A DNA stretch of 64,000 nucleotides, taken from assembly GCA_933228675.1 (NCBI GenBank), contig OW121743.1:67065749-67129748 (forward strand), given 5' to 3'. The DNA is from Stomorhina lunata (lineage: Eukaryota; Arthropoda; Insecta; Diptera; Rhiniidae). This document shows, piece by piece, positions 47,506 to 59,700 of the stretch. Each line of letters opens with the position of its first letter. The first letter of the stretch is position 1. A program made the position numbers and the translations under genes. The notes under the pieces are model-generated. The model was not told the DNA's origin. It worked only from the letters and a program-made list of their open reading frames with translations, and did no database searches.

Positions 47506-50500
47506 AATTTTCTTTTTTTATAGGAAATTTTAAAAATTTCCTATTTTTATAGAAAATTTTGAAAATATCCTAATTTTATAGGAAATTTTGAAAATTTCCT
47601 ATTTTTACAGGAAATTTTAAAAATTTTCTATTCATAGGAAATATTGAAAATTTCCTATTTTTTATAGCAAATTTTAAACATTGCAAAAATATTTCAAAAA
47701 TTTAAAATTTTTATAAAAATTTTTTCAAAAATTTCCAATTTTTATAGGAAATTTTTCAAAAATTTCCTTTTTTTATAGGAAATTTTTCAAAAATTTCCTT
47801 TTTTTATAGGAAATTTTTCAAAAATTTCCTTTTTTTATAGGAAATTTTTCAAAAATTTCCTTTTTTTATAGGAAATTTTTCAAAAATTTCCTTTTTTTAT
47901 AGGAAATTTTTCAAAAATTTCCTATTTTTATAGGAAATTTTTCAAAAATTTCCTATTTTTATAGGAAATTTTTCAAAAATTTCCTATTTTTATAGGAAAT
48001 TTTTCAAAAATTTCCTATTTTTATAGGAAATTTTTCAAAAATTTTTTATAGGAAATTTTTCAAAAATTTTTTATAGGAAATTTTTCAAAAATTTCCTATT
48101 TTTATAGGAAATTTTTCAAAAATTTCCTATTTTTATAGGAAATTTTTCAAAAATTTCCTATTTTTATAGGAAATTTTTCAAAAATTTCCTATTTTTATAG
48201 GAAATTTTTCAAAAATTTCCTATTTTTATAGGAAATTTTTCAAAAATTTCCTATTTTTATAGGAAATTTTTCAAAAATTTCCTATTTTTATATGAAATTT
48301 TTCAAAAATTTCCTATTTTTATAGGAAATTTTTCAAAAATTTCCTATTTTTATAGGAAATTTTTCAAAAATTTCCTATTTTTATAGGAAATTTTTCAAAA
48401 ATTTCCTATTTTTATAGGAAATTTTTCAAAAATTTCCTATTTTTATAGGAAATTTTTCAAAAATTTCCTATTTTTATAGGAAATTTTTCAAAAATTTCCT
48501 ATTTTTATAGGAAATTTTTCAAAAATTTCCTATTTTTATAGGAAATTTTTCAAAAATTTCCTATTTTTATAGGAAATTTTTCAAAAATTTCCTATTTTTA
48601 TAGGAAATTTTTCAAAAATTTCCTATTTTTATAGGAAATTTTTCAAAAATTTCCTATTTTTATAGGAAATTTTTCAAAAATTTCCTATTTTTATAGGAAA
48701 TTTTTCAAAAATTTCCTATTTTTATAGGAAATTTTTCAAAAATTTCTTATTTTTATATGAAATTTTTCAAAAATTTCCCATTTTTATAGGAAATTTTTCA
48801 AAAATTTCCTATTTTTATAGAAAATTTTTCAAAAATTTCCTATTTTTATTGGAAATTTTTAAAAAATTTCCTATTTTTATTGGAAATTTTTCAAAAATTT
48901 CCTATTTTTATTGGAAATTTTTCAAAAATTTCCTATTTTTATTGGAAATTTTTCAAAAATTTCCTATTTTTATTGGAAATTTTTCAAAAATTTCCTATTT
49001 TTATTGGAAATTTTTGAAAAACTATTTTTATTGGAAATTTTTCAAAAACTTTCTATTTTTATAGGAAATTTTTCAAAAATTTCCTATTTTTATAGGAAAT
49101 TTTTCAAAAATTTCCTATTTTTATAGGAAATTTTTCAAAAATTTCCTATTTGTATAGGAAATTTTTCAAAAATTTCCTATTTTTATAGGAAATTTTTCAA
49201 AAATTTCCTATTTTTATAGGAAATTTTTCAAAAATTTCCTATTTTTATAGGAAATTTTTCAAAAATTTCCTATTTTTATAGGAAATTTTTCGAAAATTTC
49301 CTATTTTTATAGGAAATTTTTCAAAAATTTCCTATTTTTATAGGAAATTTTTCAAAAATTTCCTATTTTTATAGGAAATTTTTCAAAAATTTCCTATTTC
49401 TATAGGAAATTTTTCAAAAATTTCCTATTTCTATAGGAAATTTTTCAAAAATTTCCTATTTTTATAGGAAATTTTTCAAAAATTTCCTATTTTTATAGGA
49501 AATTTTTCAAAAATTTCCTATTTTTATAGGAAATTTTTCAAAAATTTCCTATTTTTATAGGAAATTTTTCAAAAATTTCCTATTTTTATAGGAAATTTTT
49601 CAAAAATTTCCTATTTTTATAGGAAATTTTTCAAAAATTTCCTATTTTTATAGGAAATTTTTCAAAAATTTCCTATTTTTATAGGAAATTTTTCAAAAAT
49701 TTCCTATTTTTATAGGAAATTTTTCAAAAATTTCCTATTTTTATAGGAAATTTTTCAAAAATTTCCTATTTTTATAGGAAATTTTTCAAAAATTTCCTAT
49801 TTTTATAGGAAATTTTTCAAAAATTTCCTATTTTTATAGGAAATTTTTCAAAAATTTCCTATTTTTATAGGAAATTTTTCAAAAATTTCCTATTTTTATA
49901 GGAAATTTTTCAAAAATTTCCTATTTTTATAGGAAATTTTTCAAAAATTTCCTATTTTTATAGGAAATTTTTCAAAAATTTCCTATTTTTATAGGAAATT
50001 TTTCAAAAATTTCCTATTTTTATAGGAAATTTTTCAAAAATTTCCTATTTTTATAGGAAATTTTTCAAAAATTTCCTATTTTTATAGGAAATTTTTCAAA
50101 AATTTCCTATTTTTATAGGAAATTTTTCAAAAATTTCCTATTTCTATAGGAAATTTTTCAAAAATTTCCTATTTTTATAGAAAATTTTTCAAAAATTTCC
50201 TATTTTTTTAGGAAATTTTTCAAAAATTTCCTATTTTTATAGGAAATCTTTCAAAAATTTCCTATTTTTATAGGAAATTTTTCAAAAATTTCCTATTTTT
50301 ATAGGAAATTTTTCAAAAATTTCCTTTTTTTATTGGAAATTTTTCAAAAATTTCCTATTTTTATTGGAAATTTTTCAAAAATTTCCTATTTTTATTGGAA
50401 ATTTTTCGAAAATTTCCTATTTTTATTGGAAATTTTTCAAAAATTTCCTATTTTTATTGGAAATTTTTCAAAAATTTCCTATTTTTATTGGAAATTTTTC

Positions 50501-50775
50501 AAAAATTTCCTATTTTTATTGGAAATTTTTCAAAAATTTCCTATTTTTATTGGAAATTTTTCAAAAATTTCCAATTTTTATTGGAAATTTTTCAAAAATT
50601 TCCTATTTTTATTGGAAATTTTTCAAAAATTTCCTATTTTTATTGGAAATTTTTTAAAAACTTTCTATTTTTATTGGAAATTTTTCAAAAATTTCCTATT
50701 TTTATAAGAAAATTTTTCAAAAATTTCCTATTTTTCAAAAATTTCCTATTTTTAAAGGAAATTTTGAAAATTTCT
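47506..50775. repeat. 31-bp hairpin satellite array, about 105 units
   Basis: Units are TATAGGAAATTTTTCAAAAA followed by TTTCCTATTTT. AGGAAATTTTT-C-AAAAATTTCCT is a perfect 11-bp-arm palindrome in every unit. The core is extremely homogeneous and both edges are decayed. A TATTGG variant of TATAGG is confined to two blocks, about 48849-49030 and 50330-50690. Confidence 0.97.
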
Positions 50776-51358
50776 CATTTTTGTGTAGTCAATAATCGTG
50801 AGCTTTTGATAAGCTTTTAAAAATTTTACAAAATACTTTTAATAAATTATGAAATCTAAATCTTTTAATCTTTCCGCGTCTTTAATTTGTATTTAATATT
50901 ATGTCATCATTCCAATTAATATTATTGGCGCCAGAGAGACTCTGTTACAAATCATAGCATCATAATATTAAAAACACACTTTTCTAATAAAACTCCCACT
51001 TGCAATAACCAAAAAAGAACTGAAGTAAACAGAAATTCCCTTAATAAAATTCCTCTAATGGATTTAGACAATGCGTAGCACCACAAAGAAAACATTTAAC
51101 AAAAATAAATTTATAAAAATAACAAAATTTAATTCATTATTTAAATTAAACCTGTTTGTTGTATAAATTTACGCAATAACCAAAAAAATGCTTAAATTAG
51201 GTGTTTTTTTTAAATTACAAAAAAAGATTATTCTTAAAAATTAAGGAAATTTTGCAAGTCTCATTTAATGCCACACGAAAACCAAAATTGTTTAAATATT
51301 ATATATGCATATTTGATAATATATATCGTTTATTTTTCTACTCACTAATCGGTTTATT
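50776..51358. other. AT-rich spacer
   Basis: Nothing recognised. Confidence 0.5.
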
Positions 51359-52166
51359 ATACCCTTCACCACCATAGGTGGAAAGGGTATTATAAGTTTG
51401 TGCTGATGTTTGTAACGCATAGAAATATTTATCTTAGACCCACCTTTTAGTATACCAATAGGCTTAGAATCACTTTCTGAGTCGATTTAGCGATGTCCGT
51501 CCGTCCGTCTGGCTGGCTGGCTGGCTGGCTGGACCCCCATGTAAACCTTGTAATCAAACTACAGGTCGCAATTCTAAAGATAATTTGATGAAATTTGGCA
51601 CAGATCATTTTTTTGATAATGGGACCATGGCTATTGAAATTGGTCAAAATCGGTCCATTATTTATGGTACCTCCCATAGGTCCCACTTCCCGGAATCGCT
51701 ATATTGGCCACGAATATCAATATTTTTTCATGAAATTTAAAACAAATACTGCTTATGTCAACTAAAATCACTGTACCAAATTTTGTTGAAATCGGTCCAC
51801 ATTTGACCATAGCTCCCATACAAACTCTTCTTTAAAAACGCACTAAATGAGACAAAAAATCACTAAAACGCTCGTAAATCTAAAGATAATGGAAATTTTG
51901 AGTCTATTTTTTGCATACATAATTTTTGTAACAACTGTAATCAATCTGCCAAATTTCGAGATAATCGGTCCACATGTGACCCTAGCTCTCATATAAGTCC
52001 AAATGACGGAAACAGGTTGAATATATAAGTTTTGAGAAAATGTTTGTATGATGGCAAAATTTAGCAAATATTTGTCTTTACACAGGAAAAATAACACCTT
52101 TGACCTTAGTGGTGAAGGGTATCGTATGGTCGGCTTGACCGACTATAGCGCTTCCTTACTTGTTTT
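51359..52166 (-). mobile_element. GTCY dispersed repeat, full-length copy
   Basis: The best complete copy. ATACCCTTCACCACCATAGG starts it and AGTGGTGAAGGGTAT near the other end is its inverse, followed by a terminal segment with a CGGCTTGACCG-type hairpin and CTTCCTTACTTGTTTTT. The internal tract is GTCCGTCCGTCTGGCTGG. No coding frame. A DINE-1/mini-me-like (Helitron-related) nature is inferred from the terminal inverted repeat, hairpin and GTCY tract. Confidence 0.75.
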
Positions 52167-54640
52167 TGAATAAAGTTAAAATATTATTGTTAAAAACATC
52201 AAAATTAAATTTGTTGTTAACAAAATTTTCTTATCTGAAATTAAATAAAATTATCACAGTTGCAAAAACTCAATATTTTTTTTATTTATTTAAAAATTAC
52301 ACATGTATAAATTTTTATTGTACTCGTTCATATAAAGGTTTTTTTTAAGATATCATTTGTATATTTTCCATTGGTATTTCAGGCAGGGTGTATTATGTCA
52401 AAAGTTATAGTTTTTGTGAAGACATTAACTGCCAAAGTGATCAAAAAATGTAAAATTTTTCCAGTATTTTTAAAACAAGGAAACATTTTATATGAAAAAC
52501 GGTAATTTTTTAAGGTTTTAATGTTTTATGAACTTTTTCCGGTTGATGATGGTAGGTCATGCTTTAGCTAAGAAATATTGAACATTATTAGACTTGTTGT
52601 TGTTTTTACTTAGTTTTTTTTCTAAATTATTATCAAATATTGCACAAAAATTATGAAACTTTGAAAATTTTTTCACGAAGAAAATATGTCTGGTCAGTTT
52701 TGTTCACATGCCGTTTATGGGTTAAGTTCTAATTTCTTGAAAGAACATTAAAAAATTCAAATAGAAATATCGGTACCAATTTTTTTTGATCGGTCTTAAT
52801 ACTTGCTTGTAACCATGTTACAACTATACAGGGTAAAATCACTACACACTTACTTCATTATGTCTAACGAATGAAAATTTTAAAATAAATTTATTTTTGT
52901 TTAATTTTTTTTAGTTTGCTAAAAATAAAAAAAATTAAAATATTTTTAAAAAGTTTTACTGTAGTGTATTGCACTAAGATCCCAATTTATTACAATTATT
53001 TATAATTGCAATGTCCAAATTTTAAAATTTCTCAATTAATTTGCTCTCCAGTGTATTAAAACAGCATAGGTTTTCCATAAACGAAGCAATGATATTAAGT
53101 ATCTTTTTTGTTAAAATTGAATACAAGTTAAATTTACCGAACATTTACTCGAATTTGGCCCAAAAATTTACACTTTCGCGAAATTCTTCAATGTAAAATC
53201 GCAGGTACGGCAAAACGGTTCAAGATATCGACCTAATTCTTCAATATAAAATCGCAGGTACGGCAAAACGGTTCAAGATATCGACCTTTTGTCTCCCAAT
53301 TGTCTGTTTTAACACACTGGAAGCAAGTTCTAAATTTGTAATATTTGTTGAACAAAATTTTCAAAAAATTAAAAAATGATTTTTGAAACCGACCCCAGAA
53401 AAATGTACCCTTTTCCAACATGAAATAAACTAAGTAAATTTGATTATATTTAAACAAAACTGAACTATTTACTAGTAACAAGCCATTAAATGATAAATCA
53501 TGTCTAACATTGAAATTTCTTTATTTACTACATACAATTTTTGGTGCATATTCTTAGGCGCGTTTTCAAGGAATTCATGCTCTGGGGAAAACTGCAATAA
53601 CTTTCAATCTACCTCATAGATTTTCGTTTTTCACTATTTGAAAAAAAGCTGTGTTAGTTCTCTTTAATATTCTATTATTTTTTCTTGTAAAAATTATTAA
53701 TTTTTGGTCTAAATTTCGCAAAAACAAAAAAATAATCAATTTTTCCCCATACAAATGGGCTCTTAAACTTTGGACTCGATGCGCGCCCATAGAACGTTGT
53801 CCGATTTGGCTCAAATTTTTAGATCTAAACTTTTAGACCTAGTGTCACAATATTCCGTGGAAAAAGTTATAAAATTCGAAAAATCATTTTCCTTCATACA
53901 CAAAATTGTCACCCTAAAGTTCATATATGGAACACGGGCTAGGTTTTGGAGAAGACTACTTTTAATGGATAGATAGTAAGCCCTTGCTTTCTTATAAACA
54001 AACACTATAATCATTGATTATTGTATTTCAACATCTCCATTAAGCAAATTTCAAACACGCACAATTTTTATAAATGCCTTCAATTCAAAACTCATATTTA
54101 TGAAAAACTACTCTGAAATCCCAAACTCATAACAAAATGTCATAATTACTCCCAAACCATTCACAACTTAAAGACAACAAAAAATTTATAATTTCAAAAC
54201 TATCTGAAACAACAGTCACGCAATATAAAGTTTTAGATGCAACGACAGCAACAGCATCTGATACCAAGAAAACAAAAATTCCAAACTTACGCAGCCATAA
54301 AAATTCCCTGTCTGTCAGTCCGGTTTTTTTTTATGAATTTGTTATTAAAGAAGTTTTTTTTTCCTAATTTTTTTTCTTCTATTTTTTTCTTTTCTCAAGT
54401 TGTTACTGTTTTCTAAAGAATGTTGTTTGTGGCATTTCCTGTTTTAGGATTCTGCAGGTTTCTGAGCGACTACAGTATTCCCTCGATTTATGTTATATTA
54501 ATTTAAGTTTTTAAGTAAGAGAACCCATGTTTGTCTAAAATGTTAGATTACTGTATTTAAATTAAAACATTTTCATGCCTGAAGCTTAAGTAAGTCTGAA
54601 AAAATATTTGCATGAAAACTTTGTCGTTCCTGGTGCTTTT
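52167..54640. other. AT-rich sequence without a recognisable gene
   Basis: Holds the inverted copy of the 60-bp block of 12585 (about 52965-53025) and a 53-bp direct duplication. Several 60-80-codon frames show no family resemblance. Confidence 0.45.
53182..53287. repeat. 53-bp direct duplication
   Basis: AATTCTTCAATGTAAAATCG and the following CAGGTACGGCAAAACGGTTC are repeated in tandem with one base change (starts 53182 and 53235). Confidence 0.9.
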
Positions 54641-54642
54641 TT

Positions 54643-54999
54643 ATACCCTTCACCACCATAGGTGGAAAGGGTATTATAAGTTTGTGCTGATGTATGTAAC
54701 GCATGGAAATATTTGTCTTAGACCCACCTTTTAGTATACCAATAGGCTTAGAATCACTTTCTGAGTCCATTTAGCGATGTCCGTCCGTCCGTCCGTCTGG
54801 CTGGCTGGACCCTCATGTAAACCATGTAATCAAACTACAGGTCGCAATTCAAAAGATAATTTGATGAAATTTGGCACAGATCATTTTTTTGATAGTGGGA
54901 CCATGGCTATTGAAATTCGTCAAAATCGGTCCATTATTTATTGTACCTCCCATAGGTCGCACTTACCGGAATTGATATATTGGCCACAAATATCAATAT
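54643..54999 (-). mobile_element. GTCY dispersed repeat, truncated copy
   Basis: Same start as the full-length copy but it stops at CAATATTT where a second copy in the same orientation begins at 55002. Confidence 0.75.
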
Positions 55000-55001
55000 T
55001 T

Positions 55002-56473
55002 ATACCCTTCACCACCATAGGTGGAAAGTTTATTATAAGTTTGTGCTGATGTATGTAACGCATGGAAATATTTGTCTTAGACCCACCTTTTAGTTTACCA
55101 ATAGGCTTATAATCACTTTCTGAGTCGATTAAGCGATGTCCGTCCGTCCGTCCGTCCTTCCGTCTGGCTGGCTGGACCCCCATGTAAACCTTGTAATCAA
55201 ACTACAGGTCGCAATTCAAAAGATAATTTGATGAAATTTGGCACAGATCATTTTTTTGATAATGGGACCATGGCTATTGAAATTCGTCAAAATCGGTCCA
55301 TTATTTATGGTACCTCCCATAGGTCCCACTTACCGGAATTGATATATTGGCCACAAATATCAATATTTTTTCATGAAATTTAAATCAAATACTGCTTATG
55401 TCAACTAAAATCACTGTACCAAATTTCGTTAAAATCGGTCCACATTTGACCATAGCTCCCATACAAACTTTTCTTTAAAAACGCACTAAATGAGACACAA
55501 ATCACTAAAACGCTCGTAAGTCTGAAGATAACACTGCTCTGCAAAAATTCATTTTTTGTCTTTCCTTTTAATAAAACTATGCGGACTATATGGATCTTGA
55601 TGCGCTAAACTCAAATCCATTTTCGGTTTTTCTCCATGAGATCTGAATTTTTTTTTATGGGCGTGCCAAATTTTTCCCCTTAAATTAGTCAGGTACGGAG
55701 ACCTATTTCGTCCTAACTCGAGAACGACTCATCCGATTTTCAAAATTAAAACACTTGAAGATGCATAACAAAATTGCATTTGGTTTAGTCTAATATAAAT
55801 GTTTAAAATGTTAAAATTTTACTTTATCTTTTTTTTAATTACATTTTTAACCTGAAAAAAATTACGAATTTTGCACAAAAAAAATTTGTTCTCCATTAAT
55901 TTCTAAATAACTCCAAAACGATAAGAGATACCGAAAAATTATATTAGACTTAAATAAATGCAATTTTGTTATGCATCTTCAAGTGTTTTAATTTTGAAAA
56001 TCGGATGAGTCGTTCTCGAGTTAGGACGAAATAGGTCTCCGTACCTGACTAATTTAAGGGGAAAAATTTGCCACGCCCATAAAAAAATCCAGATCTGATG
56101 GAAAAAAACCGACAACGGATCTGAGTTTAGCGCATCAAAATCCATATAGTCCACATAGTTTTATTAAAAGGAGGATTTGGCTGCAGAGCAGTGTAATAGG
56201 AATTTTAAGTTTATTTTTTGCATACATAAGTTTTGTAACAACTGTAATCAATTTGCCAAATTTCGAGATAATCGGTCTACATTTAACTCTAGCTCTCATA
56301 TAAGTCCAAATGACGGTAGTAGCTTAAATATATAAGTTTTGAGAAAATGTTTATATGATGGCAAAATTTAGCAAATATTTGTCTTTATAAAGGAAAAATA
56401 ACACCTTAGACTCTAGTGGTGAAGGGTATCGTATGGTCGGGCTTGACCGACTAAAGCACTTTCTTGCTTGTTT
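55002..56473 (-). mobile_element. GTCY dispersed repeat carrying a foldback insertion
   Basis: Full copy from ATACCCTTCACC to CTTTCTTGCTTGTTTTATG, broken between 55531 and 56194 by a 662-bp insert. Closely similar in sequence to the copies at 51359 and 61017. Confidence 0.78.
55532..56193. mobile_element. 662-bp foldback element with about 250-bp arms
   Basis: Ends CACTGCTCTGCA and TGCAGAGCAGTG are perfect inverse copies, flanked by a TAA target duplication (55529-55531 and 56194-56196). The inverted arms extend far inward (about 55532-55797 against 55941-56193; for example TAGTCAGGTACGGAGACCTA and its complement) with a 143-bp unpaired centre. No coding frame. The 3-bp TAA duplication fits PIF/Harbinger or CMC groups. 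Confidence 0.85.
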
Positions 56474-57409
56474 TATGCAACAAATTATTGTTTATTTTAT
56501 AAATTTTCTTTTTCAGTTTCAGTTTTTTTTTAGTATTTTTGTTGTAGTGCTGGTTAGTTTCAAATACCAGGCATTCAGAATTGTTAGTTTCATTCACTCA
56601 ATCCATGAGTTTTTCTTTATAAAATGCTGCTGTTTTAAATGCTATTGTTGTCGCTATTGCTATTGCTACTGCTGGTGCGTCTGTCTGTCCGTCCGTCGTA
56701 TGTCTGTCTGTCTTTCAGTCATTCATTCAGTTTCAGTTTTCGCATTTTTTAATACAAATATTTTCTGTATACAGAACTTGATAGTAGCGAAGGAAAAAAA
56801 AGGTATCTCTCTATGTATAAATATTTTTTGTTATTTTTTTTATTAATTTATACAAATATGTTTGTTCGACTTTTATATAAATTGTATAGAGAAAATATAA
56901 ATTTGTAAAATGTTGTTCTATAAACATTTAATCAGTGTAGAATTACAGCATTTTAATGGGAAATTCTTAAGAAAACAGAATAAGCAAAATATTCTCAAGA
57001 CGACAGACATGAATCAGCCCTTTCAAATGAATCACAGTGTAAGGATGTCTTTATTTAGGCAGGAAAATGTGTAATTTTTAGGGAGCTTTAATTTGATCAA
57101 ATTTAAAGCTTCCTTCTTCTTACTGGGTAGGAGGTTTATTTAATGTTAAGTTATGGTTTAAAGAAGGGGGAATACAACGTAGTTATTTTAAGAGAATTTA
57201 TTTTTGTCTGGTACAGAAAATTTTTTTAAAAAAGGAATTTATTTTAAACTGTTTCGTACCTTTAGGTTATGAATTTACACGTTTTCTAATTTAGTATAAA
57301 TAAATATATGACTTCAAGTAACAAGAGAAAAATATTTAGAAGAAAAATTTAAATAAATTTTGTTTAATTTATAAAGTGGTTTAAAGACAGACCAAAATAG
57401 GTAACCGAC
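56474..57409. other. AT-rich sequence with short microsatellites
   Basis: Includes a tract of GCTATTG/GCTACTG type and a CTGTCTGTC run near 56690. No gene recognised. Confidence 0.45.
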
Positions 57410-58740
57410 AATACCAGTATTGGTACTGGTATTGGTATTGGTACTGGTATTGATACTGGTATTGGTATTGGCACTGGTATTGTTACTGGTATTGGTACTG
57501 GAATTGGTACTGGTATTGGTACTGGTATTGGTATTGGTACTGGTATTGGTACTGGTATTGGTACTGGTATTGGTACTGGTATTGGTACTGGTATTGGTAC
57601 TGAAATTGGTACTGGTATTGGTACTGGTACTGGTATTGGTACTGGTATTGGTACTGGTATTGGTACTGGTATTGGTACTGGCATTGGTACTGGTACTGGT
57701 ATTGGTACTGGTATTGGTATTGGTACTGGTATTGGTATTGGTACTGGTATTGGTATTGGTATTGGTATTGGTATTGGTACTGGTACTGGTATTGGTACTG
57801 GTATTGGTACTGGTATTGGTATTGGTACTGGTATTGGTATTGGTACTGGTATTGGTACTGGTATTGGTACTGGTATTGGTATTGGCACTGGTATTGTTAC
57901 TGGTATTGTTACTGGTATTGGTACTGGAATTGGTACTGGTATTGGTATTGGTACTGGTATTGGTTTTGGTACTGGTATTGGTACTGGTATTGGTACTGGT
58001 ATTGGTACTGGTATTGGTACTGGTATTGGTACTGAAATTGGTACTGGTATTGGTACTGGTATTGGTATTGGTATTGGTATTGGTACTGGTATTGGTACTG
58101 GTACTGGTACTGGTACTGGTATTGGTACTGGTATTGGTACTGGTATTGGTACTGGTATTGGTACTGGTATTGGTACTGGTATTGGTACTGGTATTGATAC
58201 TGGTATTGGTACTGGTATTGGTACTGGTACTGGTATTGGTACTGGTATTGGTACTGGTATTGGTACTGGTATTGGTACTGGTATTGGTGCTGGTATTGGT
58301 ACTGGTATTGGTACTGGTATTGGTACTGGTATTGGTACTGGTATTGGTACTGGTATTGGTATTGGAACTGGTATTGGTACTAGTATTGGTACTGGTATTG
58401 GTACTGGTATTGGTACTGGTATTGGAACTGGTATTGGTACTGGTATTGGAACTGGTATTGGTACTGGTATTGGTATTGGTGTTGGTATTGGCATTGGTAT
58501 TGGTGTTGGTACTGGTACTGATATTTGTACTTGTATTGGTAGTGGTATTGTTACTGTCATTGGTATCAGTTTGGCACTAGTATTGACACTGGTAATGGTA
58601 ATTTTATTGGCAATTGCATTGGTACTGTCATTAGTACCAATTTGGCACTAGTATTGCCACTGGTAAAGGTAATTTTATTGGCAATGGTATTGGTACTAGT
58701 ATTGCTATTGGTATTGGCACTGGTATTGGTATTAAGAGAT
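57410..58740. repeat. GGTATT/GGTACT hexamer array, about 1.3 kb
   Basis: The basic unit is the hexamer GGTAYT, mostly in the 12-bp pair GGTATTGGTACT. All six frames lack frequent stops, giving nearly 400-codon frames on both strands (Pro-Val-Pro-Ile on minus, Leu-Val on plus), so neither is evidence for a protein. The + strand is strongly G/T-biased with a GG every six bases. Edges are decayed. Confidence 0.97.
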
Positions 58741-59107
58741 TGTAATCAATTGACAAATAATGACTGATTGTTTAAATGCGGTCCTTACTTACTTCAATAT
58801 CTTAATGCGGTTGTTAAAACTGGGTGGATTTCAATACCAGGTAAACCCAATGTTAATCGACAGTGGCGTGACATTACATATGTCATGTTGTAACATTCTT
58901 TGGGCACTACAAAGGCAGTTATCATTGTGCGATAGGAGTATCTAGTGCCCTTAATGGTAGCGCCGTCCTCATTTCCAAAGAAATGTAATGCCTCTCCTCA
59001 ATAAGTCGTACGAAACAGTCACACGTAATAGTAGCACTGGCTTCTGTAATACTTCAAGTGTGTTTTCTGAGCCCCATTACCAAATATCGCAGTGCTTCTA
59101 CCAATAT
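58741..59107. other. Short GC-richer unique segment between two 12-bp arrays
   Basis: More balanced in composition than its surroundings (for example GGTAGCGCCGTCCTC near 58960) but with only short open frames; possibly a decayed retroelement fragment. Not recognised. Confidence 0.4.
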
Positions 59108-59700
59108 GAAAATGAATCTGTGTCTATGTCTCAGAATATGTCTTAGACTAAGTCTATGTCTTATCTATGTCTTATTCTATGTCTTAGCTTATGTCTTAGA
59201 TATATATCTTAATATATATCTTAGCTTATATCTTAGTCTATGTCTTAGTCTATGTCTTAGTCTATGTCTTAGTCTATGTCTTAGTCTATGTCTTAGTCTA
59301 TGTCTTAGTCTATGTCTTAGTCTATGTCTTAGTCTATGTCTTAGTCTATGTCTTAGTCTATGTCTTAGTCTATGTCTTAGTCTATGTCTTAGTCTATGTC
59401 TTAGTCTATGTCTTAGTCTATGTCTTAGTCTATGTCTTAGTCTATGTCTTAGTCTATGTCTTAGTCTATGTCTTAGTCTATGTCTTAGTCTATGTCTTAG
59501 TCTATGTCTCAGTCTATGTCTTAGTCTATGTCTTAGTCTATGTCTTAGTCTATGTCTTAGTCTATGTCTTAGTCTATGTCTTAGTCTATGTCTTAGTCTA
59601 TGTCTTAGTCTATGTCTTAGTCTATGTCTTAGTCTACGTCTTAGTCTCTGTCTTAGTCTATGTCTTAGAATATGTCTTAGTCTATGTCTTGTTCCTATTT
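59108..59700. repeat. 12-bp minisatellite TCTATGTCTTAG, about 45 units
   Basis: Highly uniform from 59221 to 59692, degenerate at the left edge (59108-59220). The 217-codon plus-strand frame (Leu-Ser-Leu-Cys repeats) is a by-product of the 12-bp period. Confidence 0.97.

Noticed and set aside
47506..50775. CRISPR-like regular repeats
   Set aside because: Units are contiguous tandem repeats without unique spacers, in a eukaryotic context with no cas genes.
45018..50775. NF-kB-like GGAAATTTCC sites in the hairpin satellite
   Set aside because: The two half-sites are separated by the dyad centre (TTTCAAA), so a contiguous binding site is not formed.
56433..56846. Cysteine-rich 137-codon frame
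   Set aside because: The cysteine run comes from a GCTATTG/TGTCTG microsatellite; the remainder is AT-rich spacer and a GTCY repeat end.
57364..58580. Apparent proline/valine-rich and leucine/valine-rich proteins of nearly 400 residues
   Set aside because: By-products of the GGTAYT array on opposite strands; no upstream exon or start context, and edges decay like a microsatellite.
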